Under the pieces are notes generated by a model. That model was not told where the DNA came from, did no database searches, and saw only the letters and a program-made list of their open reading frames with translations. From Orychophragmus violaceus (Eukaryota > Streptophyta > Magnoliopsida > Brassicales > Brassicaceae): a stretch of DNA of 64,000 bases. The position numbers and the translations under genes were made by a program. Positions 44,437 through 55,775 of this stretch are shown here, piece after piece; position 1 is the first letter of the stretch; each line of letters begins with the position of its first letter. Where the stretch lies: contig CM058233.1 in the NCBI GenBank assembly GCA_030180135.1, positions 27,003,615 to 27,067,614 on the forward strand, given 5' to 3'.

Positions 44437-45118
44437 TGTTGGGAATGTCCTGAAATCTACCGTACTATCTCTAGAAAGTATGATAAGTGTCGAGATCAGA
44501 CATAAGTCATAAATACTGGGTGATCATGATGGCTTGCTAGAGTCCGCTCTTGATCTATAAGTTTAGGACTTATTACCAGTATTGTATGATCCCGAAGGGT
44601 CACACACCATAGCTAACGGGAAAGTTAAATGGAATTAATACGGTAAGATGCAGTGGCATTTACTGTATTGGATCAGAGAATTGGGCCAGACAAAATGCAG
44701 GCTTTTGCCTGATTTGTGTCTTGGGCCCAAATGATTAATGAGCCATTAGTCAAATGACTTGGGCCCATTAATGAGAGATATAGAAATCGAAAACCCTAAG
44801 CATAAGGCTAAGGCTTGCGATTTTCTCCTTGTGGCCGCGATCCATCTCTCTCTCTAACCTCTCTCTCTGATCATCCATCTCTTTGGTCTAGCAGCCATCC
44901 CTTGCTTGTAAGAGTGTGGATACTCAAGGAGGAATAGGTGATTCATCTGTTCTAGACTGATCTCATCATTACCATCAATTATCCGCTGCAATCTGAAAGG
45001 TAATGATCCAGGTTTGGTTGGTTTTATGATTCGTTTTGCAAGAACCTAGATCTGTTAAGATTATGTGTTAGGTTGAAACATGGGAATTAAACCTTGAACA
45101 AACACTATAATCCTTTCA
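44437..45118 (+). repeat. copia-3 3' LTR
   Basis: 682 bp, matches the 5' LTR but for two bases, ends TTTCA before AGACG. Confidence 0.95.
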
Positions 45119-45379
45119 AGACGGATGCCCATGTCATAATCCAAGAGATTCAAGCCAAACTTGACCTAATCAGGGAACTTAAACCTGGAGATGATCTCCA
45201 GATGAGAAAGAGAAGCTACTTGAGGCGAAGGAGGCTTGTTAAACGAGTTTTGGGAGCGCGTACGTGTGTAAGTCTTTTTAGATTGGATCTTTACTGCTGG
45301 TACCAAAATCCGCATTCAGTTTCGGAGACATTACTCCAGGCCATCATATCTTCGCCTTATCAACTAGAAAATGATTGAG
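45119..45379 (+). pseudogene. coiled-coil gene of the MULE-like element, 3' part
   Basis: Continues the gene interrupted at 37304: after the duplicated AGACG it reads TDAHVIIQEIQAKLDLIREL, helix-forming with heptad-like spacing, then KPGDDLQMRKRSYLRRRRL and a stop at 45376-45378. It matches the direction and style of the 5' piece. Function is unknown. Confidence 0.45.
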
Positions 45380-45650
45380 CATCAAGGAAGGACGTGTCTG
45401 ATATTAAAGTCAACCGTCGAGCTGATTTAGTCAAACGGATTACTCCTAGATCAGCTCAATAGTTCGTAGATCACTGATATCGTTCCAACAAGAGCATTAC
45501 GAGATATACAAATGGAGAGCTCAACATCAAGGCTATATAAGGAGTTCAATGGATTTAATTGAAAGACCTTCTTTTCCATTACTTTTTACACACAGAAACA
45601 ACTCTACGAGCTCACTATAAACTCTCTCTTGAGATCTCATTTGTAATCAT
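45380..45650. repeat. right long terminal inverted repeat of the MULE-like element
   Basis: Reverse complement of 34690-34960, including GTTCCAACAAGAGCATTACG (45482-45501) against the left ATCTCGTAATGCACTCGTTG stretch. Confidence 0.65.
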
Positions 45651-45789
45651 TCTTTCGTTAAGGCAACTAATGTGTTGATAGATTAAAAAATGATTTACAA
45701 TGAAACAACTAATTTCTTATATAGGCTCAGAACACAACGTCTCCAAGGTATAAAACAAGAAATAAAATCACATAATTAAATTAAAAACT

Positions 45790-47280
45790 AGGTGTTGGAG
45801 TCATTAAGCAAGAATCAGCCAAAATACGAAGATATGATGTGGCATTTGAATCTGCACGGTTTGAGGGGATTAGTGTGCTTCTCTGGAACATATTGAATGT
45901 AGTAAATGACGTTCACAGCAAAGAAGGTGGGCATAGCCCTCCACCCACCCCCCTCCCCACAGAGTTCGAGGTGAGCTGAGATGGTGCTAGATCTCAATTT
46001 TTCACGCTTTAAAGGTGCATGAGGAGGGGAACCACATATTTTGTGGTACCACCATAGAGGGTGAGGTTCTGGAAAATAAGCTCGATACATTTTGGCTTTT
46101 AGAGACTTGATGGTGGAGACTCAAGGGTCTCCTCCTCGGTAGTTTGTTTCCTCTTAGTGGAGGAAGCTTTGTTTGTATCAAGCTTATTTGGGAGCTCACT
46201 CTCTTCAGGAGTTTTTTCTTTCAGTGTTTTACTTTTAGACTTTTCGTTTGCGAGACAACCTCGACTTCGTCATTCTCAGTGGAATGTCCCTTTTTCTTTT
46301 GATGTATGCAGTATTTGTTTTAATCATAAGGTTGCTTCTTGGAGTCGGTCGAGCCTTCTATACCAAAGTTGTGTTGGCCTTGGCATTTATCCTTGGAATA
46401 ATTTTTCAAATTTCATGTAGCGCGAAACCGAAGCTCGATGGAATGCGTCATTAAGAGAACCTACAGATCTTACTGTGAGTTCCTCCCGAAATTTAGTAGT
46501 GAACAAAATTTCGTTTTGGAGTGATTTGAGTGCTATGACCTCGCTTGGGTTTGCTATTTTGGATTTGATCTATTTGAACCTATCGATGTAGCTTCGAAGA
46601 GATTCATTATGTCCCTGCAAGATCTCCCGAAGATCAGCCTCTGAAGATTGTTCTTGTATCTACACGGAGTGCTGCATCATAAATTCTTAAGCGATCTGAG
46701 TGAAGTTGTCAATGAAATTACCTTCCAACGTTGCAAACCTTTCTGGGGCAGGTGTGACGAGGTTTTAAGAAAATAAACGGCAGTAGACTGCCTCTTTCTC
46801 ATAATTGTTTAGGTGCACGCAAACTATTGGCAGTCTAAACAATATGATGTAAGCTTGGGGGGGGGGGGGTCGCCTTTCCCAGTGTATTGAAGAATTTCAT
46901 TTTAGACGCATCTAGAATGCGGGCGTTAGCGATCCTGTCCGTGAAGGGTGTTTGTCGAGATTCCTTGCTTACCCTGTCAACATCAGGAGGTTAACTCATA
47001 TCTAAATGGACACGCGTGTTCATCAGTTGGAGCTCAGCGTTCGTGTGAACAACATATATTTGGAAATTTTTGCGGTCGATCGAACAATTTAGATCGATGT
47101 ATGATTGGTCTGCCCGTTTCTTTGAATGTTTCCCAACTCAAGAAGTCTAAAGATAAACTGGACTCTAGAGCTAGTCCTGGCGGAGATCTCAGGAGGTTTC
47201 CTCAAAGTAGAAGCAAAATCACACGATCTAGGCCAATTGGATATGGATGGTTCACATCCTGGATGCACTAGTGGTGGAGA
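45790..47280 (-). pseudogene. decayed Ty3/gypsy gag
   Basis: On the minus strand the first recognisable phrase is TPFTDRIANARILDASKMKF (about 46960-46890), the usual start of plant gypsy gag (PFTDRI...P.K.K), followed by a poly-C run, FATLEGNFIDNFTQIA, then the retrotransposon gag domain ending ESLRSYIDRFK (about 46610-46560) and IANPSEVIALKSL, then SLNDAFHRAS and a charged tail with LPNKLDTNKASSTKRKQTTEE. Stops interrupt most segments. No protease or pol follows to the left, where the sequence meets the MULE-like element. The reading start (right side) is uncertain. Confidence 0.7.
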
Positions 47281-48271
47281 AGACAAACACGTGGTTGGAA
47301 AATCTGTCGTTCATGTGATATTAGAGCTAATAAGGTTCGTTGTTAATGAAGGTGAGCTCACAAAATTATGGAAGGATGGATACCCTTCAGTTCGTGCTGG
47401 TGTGATGAATAGCCCCGAGGTGTCATGGTTGACGTATACCTCAGAGAGTTCAGGAAAGTTCATGGAGGTGGACTTCCTCCATTGGGGAGAAGCCGTAAAC
47501 TTCTAGGAATAATGGATTGGGAGATCTCAATGAATTTGCTTGCAAGATATCATTCTTGTCGATCTGGTCAAGCTTTTAGGGCTCATTTTGACATTTTTTG
47601 GGTATGCACCTTGTCTACCAGCGTGGAGAGCATCCTGTGGGGCTAGATCGTTAGGTTTGGGTCTCGTAGGCCATTTTCTAACACCCCCGGTTCGATCCAT
47701 AACCAGGGGAACCAAAGATACCACAGTTTGTCAAATACCGCCAACGGTCCAGCCGTGCCAATAGTCTTGGCTGATCCATTGACGATATCCGACCCTCTCG
47801 CCAAGAGCCTAAGGCTTGCCAACCCGTGCTCCAGGCAAGAGTTGTATTAGCCTTGACTAGCTAATATCATGGAGGGATACAAGAGTTTTACACACACAAA
47901 AGCCTTTTATTACTTATATGTGAAATCTTACAAAGTCCTTACATCTTAAAATATTACAAGCGGAATTCTTTATGAGTCAATCCGTACATACCCAAAACCA
48001 TATATACGATTTTACAAAAGACAAAAGCGTTTACAAAAGAATACAACAAACTACTTCTGGAACGTCACATCCGTCACGTCCTACTTCACTCTTACTAGGG
48101 TTACCTGTAAAATAAGGAAGGGATGAGTAATCTAGCATTACCCAGTTAGTCCAGGCCCTCTATACAACAATTTATTTTCCCACCCCAAAATCCCCAAAAT
48201 GCATGAATGCAACACTCATAAATTAATCAAAACATAGTATGCAGGAAAATAAAAGATGATATCATGATAAC

Positions 48272-48302
<31 letters not shown>

Positions 48303-49563
48303 CCTCGCACGCCCTTGGGCCTCGCACGCCTTGCACATTCGATCTTCCTTTCTCGTGAACACCTAAGTCATAGCCACAAAGGAACATGAGCCTAGAATAT
48401 CACCAACAACCAAGACATATGTTTTTTTTCTTCTCGGCGGGTACCATCGCAAGGTTACCCTTAATATCCCGTCGGATAGAACTCGGCCCCAGGCTGCAAT
48501 CCCATCTCTCCGAGTCTTCCCACCTAGACTTTCCTTCGCTAGTGTGAGGAGTCGAAAGGAAGTATCGAACCGCCACATTTATGGATCTCCCACACCTCCA
48601 GATCACATATCTTCCGGATCTCCCACACCTTTGGATCACACAACACAATTTTCGGGACGATCCCCTGATCCGTTCCCGTACTTATCACATAATCGTTTCC
48701 GAGTGGATCACCATCTGACCTCGTACTTATCACAACCTCAATCACATGAATGCATGATAATAAAAGTGATACAAGGATAAACAATTCATGTGTTTCAATC
48801 CTTGACCACGATCTGCAAGTAAACCGTTAGCACCTATGTTACCGGGAACTCACTTTTCACTACTCGGGATAGGTCCGTCTTAGTGTCTTCTTGCACGATC
48901 TGCACTGAGAGACTAAGGACAGAACCTAGTTTAGTCTAGGTCATAAAAGAAATTAAGCTTGAAAGGAAACTACAGAACTTGGGCTTACCGACCTTTCTTG
49001 CTTATCGGATATTTTCCCCTATTACTCCTCATTTTAGACACATGGTAACTTGCGAGAGTTCCGAGCTACTCTTCTAAAGCTCCGAGCTCAAGCAATATTT
49101 AGGGAGCACGTCACTTGATGGACTCCCACCTCGTAACCATCATTTTCATTGCTCGGCCTCGGCCTTAAGATTAATAAAGAACAGTTTCGACCTCATTTAA
49201 GTTTATTTTGCAACTCGTAGTTTGGACTTCTCAGATCGTAACCCGACTTACCGGACTAGATCGAAATTCCGTAACAACTATAAGGTTATGATCCCTACTA
49301 GGTTCCTGTATTTGACACTCATGTACTAGTCCGTTTTTTCCCTTGGATATCATCAATCATAAGTATCATAAATCAACGTTCTATGTGCTATGTTTATTTT
49401 TTATGCTTCTCTTGAGAGTTTATATTTCTTGTGGACCTTAATGTTGATGCAGATGCGAGGATGCAAACTTGATTGATATTTAGGTGTAAATCATGCAAAC
49501 TTGATTGATATTCAAGTGTAAATCGAGACTCCCGACAGTCATTATTATCATGCAAGTATTATT
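47281..49563. other. LTR-like non-coding region with (CA)n microsatellite
   Basis: No gene recognised. CTAACACCCCCGGTTCG near 47678 looks like the start of a chromovirus-type LTR (usually TGTAACACCCC...), and the dense CTCGG/TCCG sequence to ~49300 would fit such an LTR or flank, perhaps belonging to the gypsy gag on its left. No partner LTR is in the window. (CA)n covers 48272-48300. Confidence 0.4.
48272..48300 (+). repeat. (CA)n microsatellite
   Basis: 29 bp of uninterrupted CA repeats. Confidence 0.95.
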
Positions 49564-49568
49564 ACTCC

Positions 49569-51108
49569 TGTAATGGCCCAAATCCAGCCCATATTAAAAA
49601 TTTTAAGAAAAGAAGAGGAAAGCCCAGTTAGTTCAAGCCCAAGTCCATTATTCCCTCATTACTGTGCTTTCCTTTTCTAATTTAAGCCCAAAGCCCAAAG
49701 CCCAAAGCCCAACCCATTAAAGAGGGAAGCCCTAGCACTTTTCACTATAAAAGGAGGAGAGGGGCTCCTCATTTCTCACACCATTCCAAATATCGAGCAT
49801 TGCTCGTGACCGGAGAACCGACAGTCGTCGGAGCTCCACCGCCGGGGTCGCCAGAACTGCCGCCGGACCGCCGCCGGGTCAACTCGGACGGCGACCGAGT
49901 CAACTCGGTTGACCGGGTCGGGTCGGTTTGGATGACCAGTCTGGGTTGACCGGGTCAGGCGTTGATCGGTTTGGTTTGGGTTAACCGGTCCGGTTTAATT
50001 CCTCTTTCAACTTCTAATTCCTGGTAAGTCCGGTTTACTTTATTTTCTGGTTCAATTCGATTTTGCTCGGTTTAGTTTCGGTTAGGATTGGTTAGGGTAA
50101 TTGGGCCGGTAATGGATTAGGCCTGGTTCAGTCTGGGTTTGGGTCTGAGTCTGCGTTGACCGGGTTGACCGGTTGACTTTGACCGACCGTTGACTTTAAG
50201 TCAACCAAACTTCGAGTGGCCATAACTTGCTCATCCCGAATCCGATTTGAGCGAAACAAAAGCCTAAATCAATATTTTTTCCGTCCTCTTTCCAGATCTG
50301 ATGTTTGTTTGGGCTGATGAACTTCCTAGATTACCGTTTTGCCCTTCTTTGGCTAAGGTGAGGATCGGTTCTTGACCCTTGCTTGCCTATTCAATTCCGG
50401 ACGATAGTCCTTTGTTAATATTGTCTTTCCTAGATAGCGTAGGATAGTTGAGTAATTGATGTGATTGATTGTGGAACTTAGAATGCTAGGTTATCGCTTA
50501 AACCAAAAACGTTGTTTGTGTGTGATGGACTTGAAGGGTTTAGAACTGTGGTAGGACCCCCGAAAGGGTGTTTGGTGGCGGCTTGCGTATATCGAGTTTG
50601 GTACGCAACCCTTGTATCGTCGTAAGGGGAGTTTCGGCGAGCTCCCCAGTGGTGTTGTGTTGTTGAGTTGTTGGGCACCGGGACCAATGGCGGGTTCTGG
50701 GGCTCGTTGTTGTTTGCGCTTCGGGCGGTAGTAGTCCTTCGGGACGTAGGTTGTGTGGTGAAAGCCTTCGGGTGATGATTGTTGATTGCAAGGTGATATT
50801 AGCTTAGAACTTGTGATTCGTTGTTGTGTAGTGTAAGTTGGGATCGCGGATTCCTTAAATCCGCCCCTCACTGGGTAATTGTGTTTGAAACAATTACTCA
50901 GACCTCCTTTCTCTTTTCCCCTGTCCCCCGTTTTCTTGCAGGTCCGGATGCGGGATTGATTCGGTCGTGTGACATCATTGGTGGATTTCAATACGAAGAG
51001 AGCGCCGGGTTCCTGGGACCAGTTGAGAAGGCGTCCCGGTTGGACCGAAATGGTTCCAACGGGCGTCTTAATACCGCGTCTCCGGTTTACCGGGAGGCGG
51101 GTCTTACA
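49569..51108 (+). repeat. LARD-like element 5' LTR
   Basis: 1540 bp. Longer than the 3' LTR by four AAGCCCA copies against two near 49685, ~11 bp of GCCGCC near 49860 and an 18-bp segment (about 50729). It contains a TATAAAAGG box near 49747, a plausible promoter, and a TTGAC cluster at 50156-50204. Confidence 0.92.
50156..50204 (+). promoter_or_regulatory. cluster of six TTGAC (W-box core) motifs in the LTR
   Basis: TTGAC at 50156, 50165, 50173, 50179 and 50190, and its complement GTCAA at 50200, within 49 bp. The 3' LTR has the same cluster at about 53341-53390. TTGAC[C/T] is the core site of WRKY factors; binding here is inference. The cluster lies downstream of the TATA-like box. Confidence 0.6.
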
Positions 51109-52778
51109 ATTTGGTATCAGAGCCTAGGTTAAGGTCTCCTAGTCCTGTCCTGAAGATCAGCTTTCGTTGTTTTCCAAAACCTTGTTTTCAAATCTTTTTC
51201 AAAAGTGTTTGCGAAATTTTCATAAAACGGTTACCTTGCGAAAACCTTTTTCAAGCACCAACTATTTCATAGATTGTTCTCCACTCCGGTCCTAGTCTAG
51301 ATAGAATTTTTTTCCGTGCAGGATGAGTCAGTGTCTTCAAACCTCAGTGGTACTACTGCCCTTAAGATGTGCGTTGAGGTGTATATTGGGGTGTATGTTG
51401 TGTTGTGCGCCTATAAGGCAGTCAGTACTAATGATGTGTGTATTGGGGGTCATCTTCTGTTCAGAGCATTGTTATACCAAGCGTGCGAGGGCAATCAAGG
51501 TGTGGAGACGTTCACCGGAGATACTACTGCGGGAGTGTAGCATAGAGTTACAAGAGTTACAGGAAGTGCTAGAAGAGTTGCAAGAGGCGTTAGAGAAGCT
51601 GCAAGGAGTGCTACAAAAGCTGCAAGAGGTCGATGGAAAGACCGGATTGCAAGGAGGCCATTTGGAAGTGGCGGTGTTCCGACTGGATTAAGCGTCAAGA
51701 GTTGTCTGAGTTGCTTGGATCACAAGGAGCAGCAGGAGGCTATCCAGATCTATTCCAAGTATGGAATCTTGGAATCGGTTTGTGACATCAACTTCAATGA
51801 GTTATAGGGCTCGTTGAAGATTGATCAAGCTGGAAACTGGAGAAGATCTTCGTGGTACGGCAGGTTCGAGAATCAATGGTAAGACCGGAAAGGAAACGGT
51901 TTGCCCTGGAGTTCTTTGTGGATTACTGGAGCAGCTAATGGAGTTCCTCAAGATGGAAAGACGATTGCAGAAGCATTTTGGGAAGTGGCGTTGTGGCATT
52001 TGGAACTGCCTGGCAAACTAGACTTCTGCAATTGCAAGCTCAAGTGGACAAAGTTGGTCATTGGAAATGGAAATCCAATGGGAGAGTGTTAGGAAAACAC
52101 TATGGATGATTGGCAAGAAGCTGCAAGGAATAGCAAAGGAGTGCAAGTCTAATGGGGAAGAAAACCCAAAGGATGGAGTTTGGAAAGCACTACACCCTGA
52201 TCACAAGGTAAGAAACCTTGAGCTGGAATTCAGATTCGAATCGGTTTGGATATAAGAGTGCGCAGCGGAAGCGTGGCATTGGAGCATAGCAGGAGTTAAG
52301 TGGGTCGTTCCCCACCAGCCGGGTAGCCATAATGGACATGGTTAGCCTCATCGCTCACCAAAGATAAGCAAGGATAACAATCAGGCGAAAGTTGACGCCA
52401 TAGTGCACGGGAATGGAAACCGTTGGGGAGGATCCGTTTGGAAGCGGAGCATCTCATTCAGATATTAGAACCACTCGAAGGATGAGAGTTGTTTCTAAAC
52501 ATTGGAGACCAACCCTAATGGACATGGGCGGTAGCATGAGACATTTATGTGCATTCTGGAGCTACTATTGGATTGGTACCAAAGCAAAGTACACTTCAGA
52601 GCAAGGTTTGAAATAAGGGGGGGGGGGGAGAAGCAGTCTTCAGGATTCAAGGATAGGATCTTTTCAAGCGGACAAGCAATCAAGTTCAGTTTCGGTTCAG
52701 CGAAGTTGCAGAGCAATCATTGGTAAGGAGAACCCTCGCCACAGAATTCGGGACGAATTCTTTTAAGGGGGGGAGAAT
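51109..52778 (+). other. internal region of the LARD-like element
   Basis: Primer site at 51112-51124. An open stretch of 122 codons (51323-51691) contains LQELQEVLEELQEALEKLQG-like leucine/glutamate repeats, but the run comes from a simple GAAGAGTTGCAAGAG repeat (about 51545-51630) and is unlike any gag. Twelve G at 52617-52628. Polypurine tract at 52765-52776. No other gene seen. Confidence 0.75.
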
Positions 52779-54274
52779 TGTAATGGCCCAAATCCAGCCC
52801 ATATTAAAAATATAAGAAAAGAAAAGGAAAGCCCAGTTAGTTCAAGCCCAAGTCCATTATTCCCTCAGTAATGTGCTTTCCTTTACTAATTTAAGCCCAA
52901 AGCCCAACCCATTAAGGAGGGAAGCCCTAGCTCTTTTCACTATAAAAGGAGGAGAGGGGCTACTCATTTCTCACACCATTCCAAAATTCGAGCATTGCTC
53001 GTGACTGGAGAACCGACAGTCGTCGGAGCTCCACCGCCGGGGTCGCCGGAACCGCCGCCGGGTCAATTCGGCCGGCGACCGAGTCAACTCGGTTGACCGG
53101 GTCGGGTCGGTTCGGTTGACCAGTCTGGATTGACCGGGTCAGGCGTTGATCGGTTCGGTTTGGGTTAACCGGTCCGGTTTGATTCCTCTTTCAGCTTCTA
53201 ATTCCTGGTAAATCCGGTTTACTTTAATTTTCTGGTTCAATTCGATTTCGCTCGGTTTAGTTTCGGTTAGGATTGGTTAGGGAAATTAGGCCGGTTATGG
53301 ATTGGGCCTGGTTCAGTCTGGGTTTGGGTCTGAGTCTGCGTTGACCGGGTTGACCGGTTGACTTTGACCGACTGTTGACTTTAAGTCAACCAAACTTCGA
53401 GTAGCCATAACTTGCTCATCCCGAATCCGATTTGAACGAAATGAAAGCCTAAATCGATTGTTTTTCCGTCCTCTTTCCAGATCTGATGTTCGTTTGGGCT
53501 GATGAACTTCCTAGATTACCGTTTTGCCCTTCTTTGGCTAAGGTGAGGATCGATTCTTGACTCTTGCTTGCCTATTCAATTCCGGACGATAGTCCTTTGT
53601 TAATATTGTCTTTCCTAGATAGCGTAGGATAGTTGAGTACTCGATGTGATTGATTGTGGAACTTAGAATGCTAGGTTATCGCTTAAACCGAAAACGTTGT
53701 TTGTGTGTGATGGACTTGAAGGGTTTAGAACTGTGGTAGGGCCCCCGAAAATGTGTTTGGTGGCGGTTTGCGTATATCGAGTTTGGTACGCAACCCTTGT
53801 ATCGTCGTAAGGGGGGTTCGGCGAGCTCCCCGGTGGTGTTGTGTTGTTGAGTTGTTGGGCACCGGGACGAATGGCGGGTTCCGGGGCTCGTTGTTGTTTG
53901 CGCTTCGGGACGTAGGTTGTGTGGTGAAAGCCTTCGGGTGATGATTGTTGATTGCAAGGTGATATTATCTTAGGACTTGTGATTCGTTGTTGTGTAGTGT
54001 AAGTTGGGATCACGGATTCCTTAAATCCGCCCCTCACTCGGTAATTGTGTTTGAAACAATTACTTAGACCTCCTTTCCCTTTTCCCCTGTCCCCTATTTT
54101 CTTGTAGGTCCGGATGCGGGATTGATTCGGTCGTGTGACATCATTGGTGGATTTCAATATGAAGAGAGCGCTGGGTTCCTGAGACCAGTTGAGAAGGCAT
54201 CCCGGTTGGACCGAAATGGATCCAACGGGCGTCCTAATACCGCGTCTCCGGTTTATCGGGAGGCGGGTGTTACA
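52779..54274 (+). repeat. LARD-like element 3' LTR
   Basis: 1496 bp, colinear with the 5' LTR but with three small deletions and scattered substitutions, so this insertion is older than copia-2, -3 and -4. Confidence 0.92.
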
Positions 54275-54279
54275 ACTCC

Positions 54280-54711
54280 ACTCTTACCTGACCCTACCGA
54301 AGGCAGCTATTGTGAATTTAATTTACACCAAGTTTTCAGAAATCTTGGGTTTGGTCATCATGTGCAGATTTCCATTTTTACCATAAGAGACGTGAAGGCT
54401 ATGGATAAAAAAACCAATATCATGTGACTAATTGACTTTGCAGATGTTCCAATGGTTGGCGACCATGCATGTTGAACTGAAGGGCTATATTCTTGCAGAA
54501 GCATCAGTCATATGATGTCACATTTCCTCCATTTGTAGAGCAGTCTTGGAGTAAGTGGACTGATTGTGTTCTAGTTCCTTTTACTATATTTAGATCTAGT
54601 TGAATTATTTTGTTTTTTCTCTTTCATTCTGAATTTATTTTGAAAGTTTACGGCTTAGTGATTTCTGTTTTTGGTGGGGAATATGTGGTCGTTTTGTAAT
54701 GTTGATTGATT
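54280..54711. other. gene-free interval before the CACTA element
   Basis: No protein recognised. It is host (or older element) sequence contiguous with 63214 onward once the CACTA is removed. Confidence 0.55.
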
Positions 54712-54714
54712 TTA

Positions 54715-54860
54715 CACTACAAAAATTATCCTTATTGATAGCATTATACAATAGTACGGATTTCCAATCTGCTATTGTAGAGAATTTTTAGATTTTTTTA
54801 ACTTTTAATAGCAATGGTTAAACGCTAAGATAAGGTTTTAATAAGCGGGAACTAAAATTA
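54715..54860 (+). repeat. left TIR and subterminal repeats
   Basis: The TIR (13-16 bp) is followed by ATAGC/GCTAT words at about 54738, 54771 and 54818. In En/Spm such repeats bind TNPA. Confidence 0.75.
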
Positions 54861-55775
54861 GCCCAATCCGCCAAAACTTAGGACAATTTTTTACAACCCG
54901 CGAACTTTACCCTCCTTCTCTTCGAGCCACACTTAGCTAAAATTGAGACAAAATTTATGACCACGAAACCCTAAAAAAGTTCCCCCCCAAACCAATTAGC
55001 TCAATCTCACATTGTCTCACTGTCTCTCTCAGACAGACACTCCCAGCTCAAAATCAAACCAGCTCAATCTCTCTCTCTCTAAAAAACCAAGAGCTCACCA
55101 ACTACTTCCGCATACACATTCAAGCAGCTCGTAGTAGTGTTGCTTGATTTCGGTCAACAAAATCGAAGGTATTTAGCCAAAGATTCTTCTTTTATTAGTC
55201 GGTACTATCAATTTCGTTTTGAAATTTTGTGGTTTTCGTGAGGATCTATCAGACTTAGGGTTCTTACACATCGATTGCAAAGAATCGATATTTGTTTCGT
55301 CTTACAAATCTTTACTTCCTTGCATGCATAATTTCGTTGCTTTTGTATTTTCTGTAAATCAATTAGATTTAGGGTTCTTAAACACCGATTTACAGATTTG
55401 TACTCTTGTTGTGCTTTCTAAATCTTAAATTACCAATCGGTTTGACATCAACAACTTGTATTGTCGCAGTTTATAATGTGTTTTTGCTCATCTCTTTACC
55501 CTTTCAACCCGAGAAGTACAAATTTCTACTGTGTTCTGACTCTTTATTTGTTTTCTGAGTGTTGGTGACAGGTTTTTCCACATCTAAAAGCTTCACATTT
55601 GTTCAGGCCAAAGTTCAGGTTCGACTCCTCTTGATATACTTTGTTTGATGCACATTTCTTATGCTTCTGCTTCTGTACAAATCGTATGCAGGTACTGATC
55701 TAACATAAACAGATTACTAAGTTTTTGTTTGTGGATTTTAGACTTTTAAGATTTTAAACAATCCTTTATCTTAAG
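54861..55775 (+). other. tnpD promoter, 5' UTR and first intron(s)
   Basis: A CT-rich stretch (55015-55085) resembles a plant core promoter or 5' UTR. Splice-like sites are seen (GAAGGTATTT near 55166), but the first coding exon with the start codon is not certain. Confidence 0.45.

Larger units (their letters stand above)
37305..45118 (+). mobile_element. complete, very young Ty1/copia retrotransposon (copia-3)
   Basis: LTRs 37305-37986 and 44437-45118 are both 682 bp and differ at two bases by eye. Exact target duplication AGACG (37300-37304, 45119-45123). Primer site, 1.6-kb leader, gag-pol with one nonsense codon, 3' UTR and polypurine tract are all present. It is the same family as copia-1 and copia-2 by protein, but its LTR and leader lack the 14-bp palindrome pairs. 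It is the youngest insertion I can date in the window. Confidence 0.95.
34690..45650. mobile_element. Mutator-like element with long inverted ends, split by copia-3
   Basis: Left (34690-34960) and right (45380-45650) regions are imperfect inverted repeats of ~270 bp, about three quarters identical by eye. Both include ATCTCGTAATGC, then a TTGGAA stretch, GAGCTGAT and TTTGACTAAATCAGCTCG. Without copia-3 the element is ~3.1 kb. Long TIRs around a non-transposase gene fit a non-autonomous or gene-carrying MULE. I could not find the 9-11-bp target duplication, and the outer limits are approximate. Confidence 0.6.
49569..54274 (+). mobile_element. complete LTR element without coding capacity (LARD-like)
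   Basis: LTRs 49569-51108 (1540 bp) and 52779-54274 (1496 bp), TGTAATGGCCC to TTACA, with exact target duplication ACTCC (49564-49568, 54275-54279). Primer site TGGTATCAGAGCC and polypurine tract AAGGGGGGGAGA are present, but the 1.67-kb inside has no gag or pol. LTR style and the two priming sites match Tekay-type chromoviruses, so the enzymes of such an element probably mobilised it. Confidence 0.93.

Noticed and set aside
47126..47506. 126-codon plus-strand frame
   Set aside because: No recognisable motif, next to decayed gypsy gag on the other strand. Kept as unassigned.
51323..51691. 122-codon frame with a leucine/glutamine/glutamate repeat
   Set aside because: The repeat comes from a short GAAGAGTTGCAAGAG-type tandem DNA repeat in a non-coding LARD interior; unlike gag.
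50491..54157. Matching antisense open frames of about 165 codons (50491-50991 and 53663-54157) starting MKSTNDVTRPNQSRIR
   Set aside because: They are the same place in the two LTRs of one element, so similarity comes from LTR duplication. No known domain, and the frame ends differ by small indels.
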